From assembly GCA_017965445.1 (NCBI GenBank), contig JAGCPZ010000005.1, forward strand, positions 1 to 64,000: DNA of 64,000 nt, in the 5' to 3' direction. Below are positions 26,646 through 35,633 of this stretch, piece by piece. This DNA comes from Fibrobacter sp. (GTDB taxonomy: Bacteria > Fibrobacterota > Fibrobacteria > Fibrobacterales > Fibrobacteraceae). The translations under genes were made by a program, and so were the position numbers. A model generated the notes under the pieces. That model ran no database searches. It was not told the origin of the DNA and saw only the letters and a list, made by a program, of their open reading frames with translations. The number at the start of each line of letters is the position of its first letter. Positions within the stretch are counted from its first letter, which is position 1.

Positions 26646-26913
26646 GTCACCCCGGATTTATTCCGGGGCCCGTTGTTTAAATGGAACAACCGATGCCGGC
26701 ACGGAGACCGGCATGACAACGAACGCATGTCACCCCGCGTTCGCGATACGCGACTGTTACCCCGCGATACGCAATAATTGTCACCCCGACTCCGTCACGG
26801 GGTTAGTTGTTTAAACAGAACAACCGATGCCGGCACAAGGCCGGCATGACAGCACCGCATTGTCACCCCGGCTCTTTTTTACTGTCACCCCGGCCACTGT
26901 GCCGGGGCCAGTT
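26646..26913. repeat. Array of REP-like palindromes
   Basis: Five GC-rich palindromes in 270 bp: CCCCGGATTTATTCCGGGG, GCCGGCACGGAGACCGGC, CCCCGACTCCGTCACGGGG, GCCGGCACAAGGCCGGC and CCCCGGCCACTGTGCCGGGG, each flanked by GTCA or TGAC. A GTTGTTTAAAYRGAACAACC unit is repeated at 26672 and 26807. Confidence 0.7.
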
Positions 26914-26962
26914 GTTTTCTCACGTCTTTCGTCTGTAGCCGCGTAGCGGCGTTCTAATCTCA

Positions 26963-27026
26963 TTGACAAAACGCAACAAAAAATAAATGAGCGCTTGCGA
27001 AGTTTCACAAGCCTGAAAGTATTTTC
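26963..27026 (+). promoter_or_regulatory. Bipartite hemicellulase promoter, site F (degenerate)
   Basis: TTGAC-AAAAC-GCAAC at 26963-26977: good left half, poor right half. GTATTTTCTATTTGG box from 27019 (TA at 27020, spacing 43). The box and position fit the family. Confidence 0.45.
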
Positions 27027-27067
27027 TATTTGGGTGGATGTTATGTTTTACTTTAAAGGGGTAAGGT

Positions 27068-28270
27068 ATGTTTGGTAAAAACAAACTCAAAAAAATTCTT
27101 ATTTCATCATCCATTGCCTTGGTGGGCCTTACGGGTGTTTCCGTTGCAGACAACATTAACGTGAACGGCACTAACCGCGATATGTTGGTGTATGCGCCGA
27201 GAAACATCGAGAAAAATCGCCCGCTCATCATCCAGATGCACGGCTACAACCAAGATGCGGCCTACCAGAAAAATGCGGCCAAGTGGGAACCCGTCGCCGA
27301 TACGGGCCGTTTCGTAGTCGTGTTCCCGAACGGTCAAAACAAGGCATGGGACACCGGTGGAGACAAGGACCTCAATTTCATCAAGGCAATCATCAACGAG
27401 ATGAACAACAAGTACGGCATCGACAAGAAGCGCGTCTATGTTTCGGGCTTTTCGATGGGCGGCATGATGAGTTATGTTGTTGCAAACAAGATGAGCGACC
27501 AGATTGCGGCCATTGCGCCTGTTTCCGGCGGCGGTAGCCCGTCTTCGGCCAAGCGTGCGATGCCGATTATACATACGCATGGCACGACTGACGATGTGGT
27601 GAACTACAACAACACCGTGAATACTCTCAAGCAGTGGGTGCCGTTCAACAAGTGTTCTTCGAATTCCAAGGTAACCAAGCCGTACCCGACAAGTAAACCG
27701 GGGTCTGCCGCCTCCCTCGAAGTGTGGAGTGGCTGCTCGGACGGCGTCGAAATTCGCTTGCTGACGATTGCTGGCAAGGGGCATTGGTATTCCATGGACG
27801 AGGCTGTCAGTGTCAACACGAGCGTCGAAATCTGGAATTTCGTGAAACAGTACTCGCTGGACGGCCCCATCAACAAGTCCACAGATACGACCAAGACGGA
27901 ACCGCCTAAAGATACGAGTAAGACGGTGACGCCAAAGGACACCAGCAAGACGACCACGCCTGCAGACACGGGTAAAACTGTCACGCCAAAGGATACGAGC
28001 AAGACTGTAACACCTGCGGATACAGGCAAAGTTGTAGCTCCGGCAGATACAGGCAAGGCGGGTATTGCCACGAATTTGCGTTTGGGCGTGGGTGCTGCAG
28101 AAACTCTGTTCCGCGTTTATAACCTAGCCGGAAAGCGCATTGGGTTTGTGGAAATCATCGAAAACGATGAGCCGAGCATGTCCAAGACGCTGAGAAATGC
28201 CGGTTTTGGCAAGGGCGTCTATATCTTGCGCAGTAAAAATCGCTCGTTCATGGTGCCTGTAGATCGCTAA
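27068..28270 (+). CDS. CE1 / PHB-depolymerase-like esterase with repeat linker and FPm-1
   Basis: 400-residue secreted esterase. Signal peptide 1-27. Alpha/beta hydrolase about 29-275: oxyanion IQMHGYNQD, nucleophile S129 (SGFSMGGM), Asp in THGTTDDVV, His in AGKGHWYSMD. A linker of about seven TPKDTSKT/TPADTGKT octapeptides (280-335) leads to FPm-1 (about 336-400). This family includes feruloyl and acetyl xylan esterases; its place among xylanases supports that reading but the substrate is unproven. Unlike the CE1 pair at 20799-24040 it carries the usual C-terminal module and no N-terminal one. Start preceded by GGGGTAAGG. Confidence 0.8.
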   Translation: MFGKNKLKKILISSSIALVGLTGVSVADNINVNGTNRDMLVYAPRNIEKNRPLIIQMHGYNQDAAYQKNAAKWEPVADTGRFVVVFPNGQNKAWDTGGDKDLNFIKAIINEMNNKYGIDKKRVYVSGFSMGGMMSYVVANKMSDQIAAIAPVSGGGSPSSAKRAMPIIHTHGTTDDVVNYNNTVNTLKQWVPFNKCSSNSKVTKPYPTSKPGSAASLEVWSGCSDGVEIRLLTIAGKGHWYSMDEAVSVNTSVEIWNFVKQYSLDGPINKSTDTTKTEPPKDTSKTVTPKDTSKTTTPADTGKTVTPKDTSKTVTPADTGKVVAPADTGKAGIATNLRLGVGAAETLFRVYNLAGKRIGFVEIIENDEPSMSKTLRNAGFGKGVYILRSKNRSFMVPVDR

Positions 28271-28302
28271 AAGGGTTTAAATTCGTTCTCTCCATCAGGA
28301 CA

Positions 28303-28330
28303 GTCCCCCGCTCTAGGGGGACTTTTTTTG
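28303..28330 (+). terminator. Rho-independent terminator
   Basis: AGTCCCCC-GCTC-TAGGGGGACT stem with T7 tail. Confidence 0.85.
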
Positions 28331-28393
28331 TTTGATACAAATAAAACAGAAAATAATATGTTATATTTTGTCTGTTTTTATCCGGAGGGTTTC

Positions 28394-30493
28394 ATGAAAT
28401 CTCTTTTTAATCATAAATTACCGATTGCTTTATTTACTGTGACGGCACTTGCAACAGCCGCAAATGCAGCTTGTGAACGTTACAAGGATTGCTCGTTTGA
28501 CGTTAAAAAAACTGCGGACGTGGTTTATGCGGAGAATGTTCCACATTTGAACCAGTTACATGATTTATCGACTATTGCAGTGTCGATGGGTGCGGACATA
28601 TATTTTTACAAAAATGAAAATGATTTTGAATACAAAGCGTTGACAATGGACATTTACAGTCCGAAGGAAGATAATGAAAAAAAACGTGCGGCCGTCATTG
28701 TTGCTCATGGTGGAGCTTTTATTGGTGGCGCGAAGGATGATACAGACCAAAAGTCTGTAGCTTACTGTAATTCTTTAGCTGCTCTCGGTTTTGTTACGGC
28801 TTCTATCGAGTATCGTTTAGGTGTAACAATGTCAGGCAATTTTGATATGTTCAGTTTAGCAATGGGTAAGACTATTACACTGTCCATTGATAGTGTAGAT
28901 TTTGCGCGTGCCGTTTATCGCGGAGTGCAGGATATCAATGCTGCCGTTCGCTACTTGCGCGCGAATGCTGAAACGTATGATATCGATCCGGAAAGAATTT
29001 ATGTTCTCGGAAATAGCGCTGGTGCTATTCTCGCTATTGAAAATATTTATACAAATAGTGAAACGGATTTTCCTGATTACAGTTATCAAGAAGAGAAAGA
29101 CAAAGAAAACGTTATTGTTCGCCCGGCTCTCGGTGGCTTGAATGAATATGGTGTGGAAAAGACATTGGATGCTCATGCTAATGGCGCTGTGGCGTTGTGG
29201 GGTGCTACGCATAACCCTGCAGTCCTTAAGTATAATAAGACTCCGATTTTCCTTGCTCATGGAAAAAAAGATGGAACAGTAAAATTTGATACGGGCTATC
29301 CATTATCTGATGCTAGTGGTATGTTGAAACGCAATCTTCCTGCAGCATATAGTGAATATGCAGATCAAATCAATTTGAAGGTTGAAACACCAACTCTTTA
29401 TGGTAGCTATGTCATCGACTCCGCTTTGACCGTTAACAATGGTTCTAAGAAAAAACCGGTGACGTTGTTTGTTGATGATGCTGGCCATGAATTTTATGAT
29501 GAAAGTGCTGATAAAGAAAAAGCTGTTAAGGATGGCGTTTTTGGCTTCCTTTACAACCTCGCCAAGTCGGACAAGATTGTCCGCGAATTGGCTGGTGTTA
29601 CCATTGCTAAAGCAAATGCCAATGAAGACAGCGTCTATGCTGTGATTGATGGTAGCTATGACGGTAAGGATACCCTCAATATCGCTGACGAAATCAAGGT
29701 GAACAGCTTATCGTTCAATCGCGAGTTTACTCCATTAACGTATTCGACTTTGACACTTCCGTTCTCTGTAGAAACGGACAAAGTCAATGGACTCGAGGCG
29801 GCGCTCCGCTATAACGGCATCGGCAAGGATAAGGAAGGCAATGATGCTGTTAAGATGAAGGTCGTGTGGGCTACAGAGAATTGGGTTAAAGAACATCAAA
29901 TAAAGGATGCTAAAGATGACTTCATGACTTATGGGAATGTAGAATTGGCTGCGAACACTCCGTACTTGGTGCAGATGGGTGAATCAGGAACTTTCAGACT
30001 TATGGAAGAAGCCTTCCCCCTGAAACTTCAGAAGACTGCGGATGCGGAAACCTCGGCTAACGGCTATGCCTTCCGTGGTACCTGGGCATACAAGAAGTGG
30101 GTAGATGGCGACCCGGAACTGGGCAAGGCTTATGGCTTTGCGGCGTCAAGCTCCGACGAGGATAAAATCAAGGTGGGCGATTTCGTGAAGGTTGGCGAAG
30201 GTGCTTGGATTACTCCGATGCGTGCTTACCTCGTCAGTGAAAATCCGCAGGGAGTCCGTGCGAACGGCGCTTACGTGAAACCTGGCCAGAAACTGCCTGA
30301 AATCATGAGCATTATCATCGACAACGAAGACGGAAACGAAGAACATACGACCGTCATCGGCCAGTTCAATACCCGCACTGGCGAGTTCAGGATGAATTAC
30401 GACCGCGGCAAGTTCGACCTCAAGGGCCGTCGCGTGAACGGTACGAACAACGCCCGTGGCGCCTACTACGGCAAGAACGTTCTGAAGAAGTAA
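28394..30493 (+). CDS. Secreted alpha/beta-hydrolase esterase with long C-terminal region
   Basis: 699-residue protein. Signal peptide 1-26. Hormone-sensitive-lipase/BD-FAE-like hydrolase about 40-400: oxyanion HGGAFIGG (105-112), nucleophile S208 (LGNSAGAI), Asp in HGKKDGTV, His in DAGHEFYD. The C-terminal 290 residues form a beta-rich region (FTPLTYSTLTLPFS, AANTPYLVQ) and a short sorting-type tail FDLKGRRVNG…GAYYGKN. The first half is AT-rich in codon choice while the last third matches the neighbouring genes, suggesting fusion of an acquired esterase to a host surface module. ATG at 28394 follows GGAGGG. Likely a carbohydrate esterase; ester type unknown. Confidence 0.75.
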   Translation: MKSLFNHKLPIALFTVTALATAANAACERYKDCSFDVKKTADVVYAENVPHLNQLHDLSTIAVSMGADIYFYKNENDFEYKALTMDIYSPKEDNEKKRAAVIVAHGGAFIGGAKDDTDQKSVAYCNSLAALGFVTASIEYRLGVTMSGNFDMFSLAMGKTITLSIDSVDFARAVYRGVQDINAAVRYLRANAETYDIDPERIYVLGNSAGAILAIENIYTNSETDFPDYSYQEEKDKENVIVRPALGGLNEYGVEKTLDAHANGAVALWGATHNPAVLKYNKTPIFLAHGKKDGTVKFDTGYPLSDASGMLKRNLPAAYSEYADQINLKVETPTLYGSYVIDSALTVNNGSKKKPVTLFVDDAGHEFYDESADKEKAVKDGVFGFLYNLAKSDKIVRELAGVTIAKANANEDSVYAVIDGSYDGKDTLNIADEIKVNSLSFNREFTPLTYSTLTLPFSVETDKVNGLEAALRYNGIGKDKEGNDAVKMKVVWATENWVKEHQIKDAKDDFMTYGNVELAANTPYLVQMGESGTFRLMEEAFPLKLQKTADAETSANGYAFRGTWAYKKWVDGDPELGKAYGFAASSSDEDKIKVGDFVKVGEGAWITPMRAYLVSENPQGVRANGAYVKPGQKLPEIMSIIIDNEDGNEEHTTVIGQFNTRTGEFRMNYDRGKFDLKGRRVNGTNNARGAYYGKNVLKK

Positions 30494-30572
30494 ACGCTCG
30501 TGAAAAGGGGGGTGCCCGGTCGGTGCCGGGCATGACAGCATAAGCATTGTCCCCCGGACTTTTTAACTGTCT

Positions 30573-30597
30573 CCCCGGCCTTGTGCCGGGGTTTTTT
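30573..30597 (+). terminator. REP-like palindrome acting as terminator
   Basis: CCCCGGCCTTGTGCCGGGG followed by T6. A related GCCCGGTCGGTGCCGGGC hairpin lies at about 30513. Confidence 0.7.
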
Positions 30598-30607
30598 GTA
30601 TCCATCA

Positions 30608-30672
30608 TTGATAAATCTTCAATGGAAATATTCAAATGGGTTGTTTTTTTTGCTTTTTTTGGGGTATTTTAT
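30608..30672 (+). promoter_or_regulatory. Bipartite hemicellulase promoter, site Q
   Basis: TTGAT-AAATC-TTCAA at 30608-30622 (one mismatch in the right half; ATTGA/TCAAT arms are perfect). GTATTTTATTCTTGG box with TA at 30665 (spacing 43). GH27 start 86 bp downstream. Confidence 0.6.
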
Positions 30673-30708
30673 TCTTGGTTGATTATACCATACGGAACAG
30701 GAGTGACT

Positions 30709-32616
30709 ATGTTTGGTTTAGTGAAAAAAAACAGTTGCAAACTTGGAGTGTTGGCAACTTTGGCTTTAACGAGTATGGTGGGGTCGGCTTTTGCTAGTGC
30801 CGACACTTTGGTGCTTACGCCACCGCTGGGATGGAACAGCTGGAACGTTTTCCACGAAAACATCAACGAAAAGCAGATTCAGGAAATCGCCGATGCCATG
30901 GTCTCTTCGGGTTTGAGGGATGCCGGCTACGTTTTCCTGAACCTTGACGATAACTGGATGGATACCAAGCGCGATGCTAATGGTGACCTTACGCACAATC
31001 CGAGGACTTTCCCCAGCGGCATGAAGGCCATTGCCGATTATGTGCATAAGAAAGGCCTGAAGTTCGGCCTTTATGGCGACCGCGGCAAGCGTACCTGCCA
31101 CCATTACAACAGCAACTGGCAAAGCCAAAGCGGTTCCAACGGTCACGAAGAACAGGATGCCAAGAAACTCGCCGAATGGGGCGTTGACTACTGGAAGTAC
31201 GATAACTGCGATTCCGACCCGAATACCCAGGAAAAAGATTACACCGCCATGTCTAAGGCTCTCCGCAATTCCGGACGCGATATCGTGTTCAGTATTTGCA
31301 TGTGGGAATACAAGGATTGGATGCCGAAAATCGCTAACCTCTGGCGTACCACTTTCGATATTGGCCCCGAATGGATTTCGACTTCGTGGTACCGTGGCGT
31401 TTATGAAATTATTGATGCCAACAACAAGTACTGGCAGATTGCAAAACCCGGCCACTGGAACGACCCGGACATGCTCGAAGTGGGCAACAGGGGCCTCTCT
31501 TACGAAGAACAGCGCTCCCAAATGACGATGTGGTCTATTATGGCTGCTCCTATCATGATCAGTTCTGATGTCCGTAACATGAGCAACGAAACTAAGGAAC
31601 TTTACCTGAATAAGGACATGATTGCCATCAACCAGGACTCTTTGGGTGTTCAGGGGCACCGCGTCTCTGACAAGCAAGGCAAGCAGGTCTGGACCAAGCC
31701 CTTGAAAAATGGCGATCTTGCCGTGGCGCTTCTCAACAACAACAATTCTACCCAGACTGTGGAATGCAATTTTAAAGATATTGGCGTAGAAGGCGAGGTG
31801 GAAGTCCGCGATGCCTGGAAAAAGAAGGATTTGGGACCGGTTTCCAGCGTTTCTATCGAACTCCCGGCTCACGGTTCTGCACTCCTCCGCTTGGTTCTCA
31901 AGCCGGTTCCTCGCGAGATGTTCAAGGGCAAGCCTCTCGACATTCCGGGCAAGATTGAAATGGAAGATTTCGACATTAACGGTGTAGGCCAGGGCAACAC
32001 AACTTATAACGAAAGCGATACCGAAAATCATGGCGATAGCGACTACCGCAAGGATACGGGTGTTGACCTGTACAAGAAGGCTACTGGTGTCGTTGTAGGC
32101 TATAACCAGGCTGGTGAATGGCTCGAATACACCGTGAAGGTTGCTAAGAAGGGGACTTACTTCATGTACGCAGCCGTGGCTTCGGGCGGTACAACAGGGA
32201 GCTTCAAGCTTTCCATGGATGGTAAGGATATTACTGAAGAAATTGCGGTCCCGGCAGCAACTACGGGCGAAAACAACTTCGATGAATACAACGAGGTCGA
32301 GGCCAAGGCTGAGCTGACTGAGGGCGAACACATTCTTCGCTTTACGGTAACCGGCGATTGGATGGACATTGACTACATCAACTTCTGCGACAAGGAAAAG
32401 TGCGAAGACAAGACGGATAAGGTCTCTGCTCGACTGGCTTTGTCCGAATCCGAAAATTCGTACAACGTGTTCAGTGCAACGGGTAAGCACCTTGGCCACA
32501 TCGACTTGAACGGCATGGGTACGGCTCAGGCGCTTAAGCATGCGGGTTACGCACGTGGCATGTACATGGTGCGTTCCGTCAAGGGTAATCAAATCTATCG
32601 CGTGAACGTGCGATAA
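30709..32616 (+). CDS. GH27 alpha-galactosidase with CBM6 and FPm-1
   Basis: 635-residue secreted melibiase that removes alpha-galactosyl (or beta-L-arabinopyranosyl) groups, as from galactomannan or arabinogalactoxylan. Signal peptide to about 30. GH27 barrel from LTPPLGWNSWNVF, nucleophile D165 in YWKYDNCD, acid/base D217 in RTTFDIG, HWNDPDMLEVGN, then an all-beta C-terminal domain to about 400. CBM6 about 405-565 and FPm-1 about 575-635. The start at ATG 30709 follows ACAGGAG; the in-frame upstream extension to 30547 crosses a terminator and the promoter. Linker-sugar specificity cannot be told from sequence. Confidence 0.9.
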   Translation: MFGLVKKNSCKLGVLATLALTSMVGSAFASADTLVLTPPLGWNSWNVFHENINEKQIQEIADAMVSSGLRDAGYVFLNLDDNWMDTKRDANGDLTHNPRTFPSGMKAIADYVHKKGLKFGLYGDRGKRTCHHYNSNWQSQSGSNGHEEQDAKKLAEWGVDYWKYDNCDSDPNTQEKDYTAMSKALRNSGRDIVFSICMWEYKDWMPKIANLWRTTFDIGPEWISTSWYRGVYEIIDANNKYWQIAKPGHWNDPDMLEVGNRGLSYEEQRSQMTMWSIMAAPIMISSDVRNMSNETKELYLNKDMIAINQDSLGVQGHRVSDKQGKQVWTKPLKNGDLAVALLNNNNSTQTVECNFKDIGVEGEVEVRDAWKKKDLGPVSSVSIELPAHGSALLRLVLKPVPREMFKGKPLDIPGKIEMEDFDINGVGQGNTTYNESDTENHGDSDYRKDTGVDLYKKATGVVVGYNQAGEWLEYTVKVAKKGTYFMYAAVASGGTTGSFKLSMDGKDITEEIAVPAATTGENNFDEYNEVEAKAELTEGEHILRFTVTGDWMDIDYINFCDKEKCEDKTDKVSARLALSESENSYNVFSATGKHLGHIDLNGMGTAQALKHAGYARGMYMVRSVKGNQIYRVNVR

Positions 32617-32711
32617 CGCATCGTTCTGTCGATATGGCTGAAATTGCTCTCGCGTGCTTTGGCATGCTCTGAATCGATATTCTAAATTCTCCTCAAAACA
32701 CATTCAAAATG

Positions 32712-32736
32712 CCTCGCCTCCCGGCGAGGTATTTTG
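32712..32736 (+). terminator. Terminator hairpin
   Basis: CTCGCC-TCCC-GGCGAG followed by GTATTTTGC. Confidence 0.6.
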
Positions 32737-32776
32737 CTTCAATCATTTTTGCATCCAGCAGCCTACTAACCACCAA

Positions 32777-32849
32777 CCACTAACCACTAGCATTTCCTAT
32801 TACAATAACCTCACACTCCACACTCCACATCCCACTAACCACTAGCATT
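32777..32849. repeat. 18-bp direct repeats CCACTAACCACTAGCATT
   Basis: Two exact copies at 32777-32794 and 32832-32849 within ACTAACCAC-rich low-complexity DNA. The second ends one base before promoter repeat R. Confidence 0.65.
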
Positions 32850-32850
32850 A

Positions 32851-32916
32851 TGGATAAACAATCCACAATGATTGGTCTTGAGTGAGGAAAAAAACATAAA
32901 TCGAAGAATATTTTTT
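32851..32916 (+). promoter_or_regulatory. Bipartite hemicellulase promoter, site R
   Basis: TGGAT-AAACA-ATCCA at 32851-32865, a perfect dyad. ATATTTTTTTAAG box with TA at 32909 (spacing 44). Gene start 100 bp downstream. Confidence 0.7.
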
Positions 32917-32965
32917 TAAGTGTTGTTGGGGTGAACTATAAATAGGTTCATTAGTGAGGTTAGGT

Positions 32966-35611
32966 ATGGGCTCTAAAAAGTTTGGTCGATTTGCTGCATT
33001 GTCTGCGCTTTTTCTTGGCACGACAATTGCTGGTGCTGCTGTTCAGGCTACGTTCTATGTAGCGCCGGGCGGTAGTGATTCGAACAATGGAACAAAAGAT
33101 GCTCCCTTCAAGACGATTACGCAGGCCCAGAAGGCCGTGCGAGCCATAAACGGCTCTATGACGGGCGACATCGAAGTCATTTTGCGCGAAGGTACTTACG
33201 CACTCCCCGCGACGGTCAACTTTACAGAAGCCGATGGCGGTAAGGACGGCCATTACGTGCGTTACAAGGCTGCTGAAGGCGAAAAGCCGCTCATTACGGG
33301 CGGTATGCCTGTTACGGGCTGGACCCTGCACGACGAAAAGAATAACATTTGGAAGGCCGAAGGTGTGGAAGGCCGTTTCCGCCAACTTTATGTGAACAAC
33401 CGTAAGGCGGTTCGTGCTTGCTTCCCCAACGTTATTGATGCAAAGGAAAAGGGCAACGGCGGTTTCGACCACGATTTCGTGCGCCTCACGAAGGTGGACT
33501 CTACGGGCCGCGCCTTCGATGTCTCTGCGGACTACGTCAAGAACATCAAGAACATTGAAGATGTCGAAATCCATCTGATGATTGCCTGGGCCGAAAGCAT
33601 CTTACGATTGGAAAAGGTTCAAGTGAACGGTGGTACTGCAAAGCTCATTCCCAAGGACCCTGAACGCACCAAGCTGTTTCACCGTGCTTACCCAATGCTC
33701 GGTACAGCATTCATGAGCAATCCGCCCAAGCAGCAGGTTTTCTATCTCGAAAACTCCTACGACTTGATTGACGCTCCGGGTGAATGGTACCTGGACGAAA
33801 AGGAACATGTGCTTTATTACAAGCCCCGTTCCGGCGAAAATATGGCTACGGCCCATGTGGTTGCTCCGCGCCTTAATACTTTGTTCAGCGTCTTGGGTAA
33901 AGACACCAAGAACAAAGTGGGCTATATGTCTTTCGAAGGTCTCTTCTTTGCTCATTCCAACTTTACCCGCCCCAGCGAAGAAGGTTTCCTGGATTTGCAG
34001 GCTGCAAACTTCAACGTAGATGTCCTTCCGGATCCTAGCCGCGGAAACTGGGAAAGGCTGAACAGCAACAAGTACTTGCTGTGGCGCCCTGATGCGGCTT
34101 TCCGCGTAGAAAATGCCCATCACTTCTTGGTACAGGGGAACGTGTTCTCCCAGATTGCGGCCACGGGCCTCGACTTTGTCTCCGGCACCAACGACGACAT
34201 GATTCAGGGCAACGCCTTCTTTGAAATAGGCGCTGCAGGCATTATGCTTGGCAAGTTCTATCAAGACTCTACGACCGAAATCCACATCGCCTATAATCCC
34301 AGCGACAAGGACGAAATCAGTACCCGCGATACGGTCAAGAACAACCTGGTCACCAACACAACTAATGAACATCAAGGTGCCGTAGGTATTGGCGCCGGTT
34401 ACCCGCGCTATGTGGTGATTGAACATAACGAAGTTTCCTACGCTTACTACTCCGGCATTTCCATCGGTTTTGGCTGGACAAAGGCTCAGACTGCCATGAC
34501 CAACAACCATGTGAACTGGAACGAGATTCACCATATTGCCCGATTGCTTTGCGACTCTGGCCCGATTTACACCCTGAGTAACCAGGGCACGGGCAGCGAA
34601 ATCCAGCACAACTATATCCACGATAACGGAACTTCCAAGTGGGCTGACTACTGGAACGTGCCCATCTATCTGGACGAAGGTTCTAGTGGCTTTACCGTGA
34701 AGGAAAACGTGTTCAAGAATTCTCCCTCGGGCGTGGGCCAGAACCAGGCCGGTCAGAATACGATACAGCAGGACGGTAACTATTACAGCGAAAATGTTGT
34801 GAACAATGCCGGTATCGAAAAGGATTTCCGTTACATCCGCGACATCAAGGAAATCCCGCTGGCAGACTTCAGCAACACCATGACGCAGACTCCGTTTGTC
34901 GAAAACATGACGATTCCGGGCATGATTGAAATGGAAAATTACGACGAAGGCGGCCAAAGCGTTTCATTTAGCGACAAGGATTTTGTGAACGAAGGTAACG
35001 TCTATCGCGAAGATGGCGTGGATGTCGTGGGCCTTGGCTGCTCCGATACTCTCAATACCAAGGACTGCAAGGGCTACGCCGTGGGTTACACGAACGCTGG
35101 CGAATGGATGGAATATACCTTGAAGGTTGCAGAAGCTGGCGAATACGCATTCGTGGCGAATGTGGCTACCGGTCTTGAAGGTGCTAGTTTCAGCCTCTCT
35201 ATGGATGGCAAGGCGATTAGCGATACGGTTGTTGTTCCGCAGGGCGATGACTGGAACACTTATGGCCTGGTGGATGGCAAGACTACGGCTCTCGAAGCGG
35301 GTGAACATGTTCTCCGTGTCACGATTACGGGTGCCTTCTTGAATATCGACTGGATCAAGTTCGGCAAGAACAAGGACGAGCTCTTGTCCGTCAAGCCGCA
35401 TGTTCGTTACAACTTGAATATGGACATTTCTGGCAGCAGCAAGTTGAATGTATTTGATATCCGTGGCCATCATGTTGGGACAATTCGCTTGATGGGTGCG
35501 CCGACGATGAGTTCCGTGCTTCAGCAGATGCATGCCAAGAACTTTAAATCTGGAGTTTATTTTGTTCAAAGCATAAACAAGGCGTTTGGCAAAATGGTTC
35601 ATGTAAAGTAA
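32966..35611 (+). CDS. Parallel beta-helix glycosidase (GH141-like) with CBM6 and FPm-1
   Basis: 881-residue secreted enzyme. Signal peptide to about 27. The N-terminus (FYVAPGGSDSNNGTKDAPFKTITQAQ…, VILREGTYAL, EKPLITGGMPVTGW, RQLYVNNRKAVRACFPN) is characteristic of right-handed beta-helix enzymes annotated as GH141, a family with fucosidase and xylanase members. The helix extends to about 640 with repeated V..N.F/I..N.I turns. CBM6 about 648-808 (IPGMIEMENYDEGG, with a GLGCSDTLNTKDC insert), FPm-1 about 815-881. It forms a two-gene operon with the GH43 gene 22 bp downstream, suggesting they attack the same decorated polymer. Family assignment is by pattern; other beta-helix families remain possible. 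Confidence 0.7.
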   Translation: MGSKKFGRFAALSALFLGTTIAGAAVQATFYVAPGGSDSNNGTKDAPFKTITQAQKAVRAINGSMTGDIEVILREGTYALPATVNFTEADGGKDGHYVRYKAAEGEKPLITGGMPVTGWTLHDEKNNIWKAEGVEGRFRQLYVNNRKAVRACFPNVIDAKEKGNGGFDHDFVRLTKVDSTGRAFDVSADYVKNIKNIEDVEIHLMIAWAESILRLEKVQVNGGTAKLIPKDPERTKLFHRAYPMLGTAFMSNPPKQQVFYLENSYDLIDAPGEWYLDEKEHVLYYKPRSGENMATAHVVAPRLNTLFSVLGKDTKNKVGYMSFEGLFFAHSNFTRPSEEGFLDLQAANFNVDVLPDPSRGNWERLNSNKYLLWRPDAAFRVENAHHFLVQGNVFSQIAATGLDFVSGTNDDMIQGNAFFEIGAAGIMLGKFYQDSTTEIHIAYNPSDKDEISTRDTVKNNLVTNTTNEHQGAVGIGAGYPRYVVIEHNEVSYAYYSGISIGFGWTKAQTAMTNNHVNWNEIHHIARLLCDSGPIYTLSNQGTGSEIQHNYIHDNGTSKWADYWNVPIYLDEGSSGFTVKENVFKNSPSGVGQNQAGQNTIQQDGNYYSENVVNNAGIEKDFRYIRDIKEIPLADFSNTMTQTPFVENMTIPGMIEMENYDEGGQSVSFSDKDFVNEGNVYREDGVDVVGLGCSDTLNTKDCKGYAVGYTNAGEWMEYTLKVAEAGEYAFVANVATGLEGASFSLSMDGKAISDTVVVPQGDDWNTYGLVDGKTTALEAGEHVLRVTITGAFLNIDWIKFGKNKDELLSVKPHVRYNLNMDISGSSKLNVFDIRGHHVGTIRLMGAPTMSSVLQQMHAKNFKSGVYFVQSINKAFGKMVHVK

Positions 35612-35633
35612 AAACGGGGATAAGGAGTGTAAT

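Larger units (their letters stand above)
26637..27067. other. Intergenic region before the CE1 gene at 27068
   Basis: 431 bp: the palindrome array (26646-26913), then promoter site F. No ORF recognised. Confidence 0.55.
32617..32965. other. Intergenic region before the GH141-like gene
   Basis: 349 bp: terminator at 32712, CCACTAACCAC direct repeats, promoter site R. No ORF seen. Confidence 0.55.

Noticed and set aside
30547..30708. Extension of GH27 upstream to 30547
   Set aside because: It would translate a REP-type terminator and promoter site Q; the signal peptide and AGGAG support ATG 30709.
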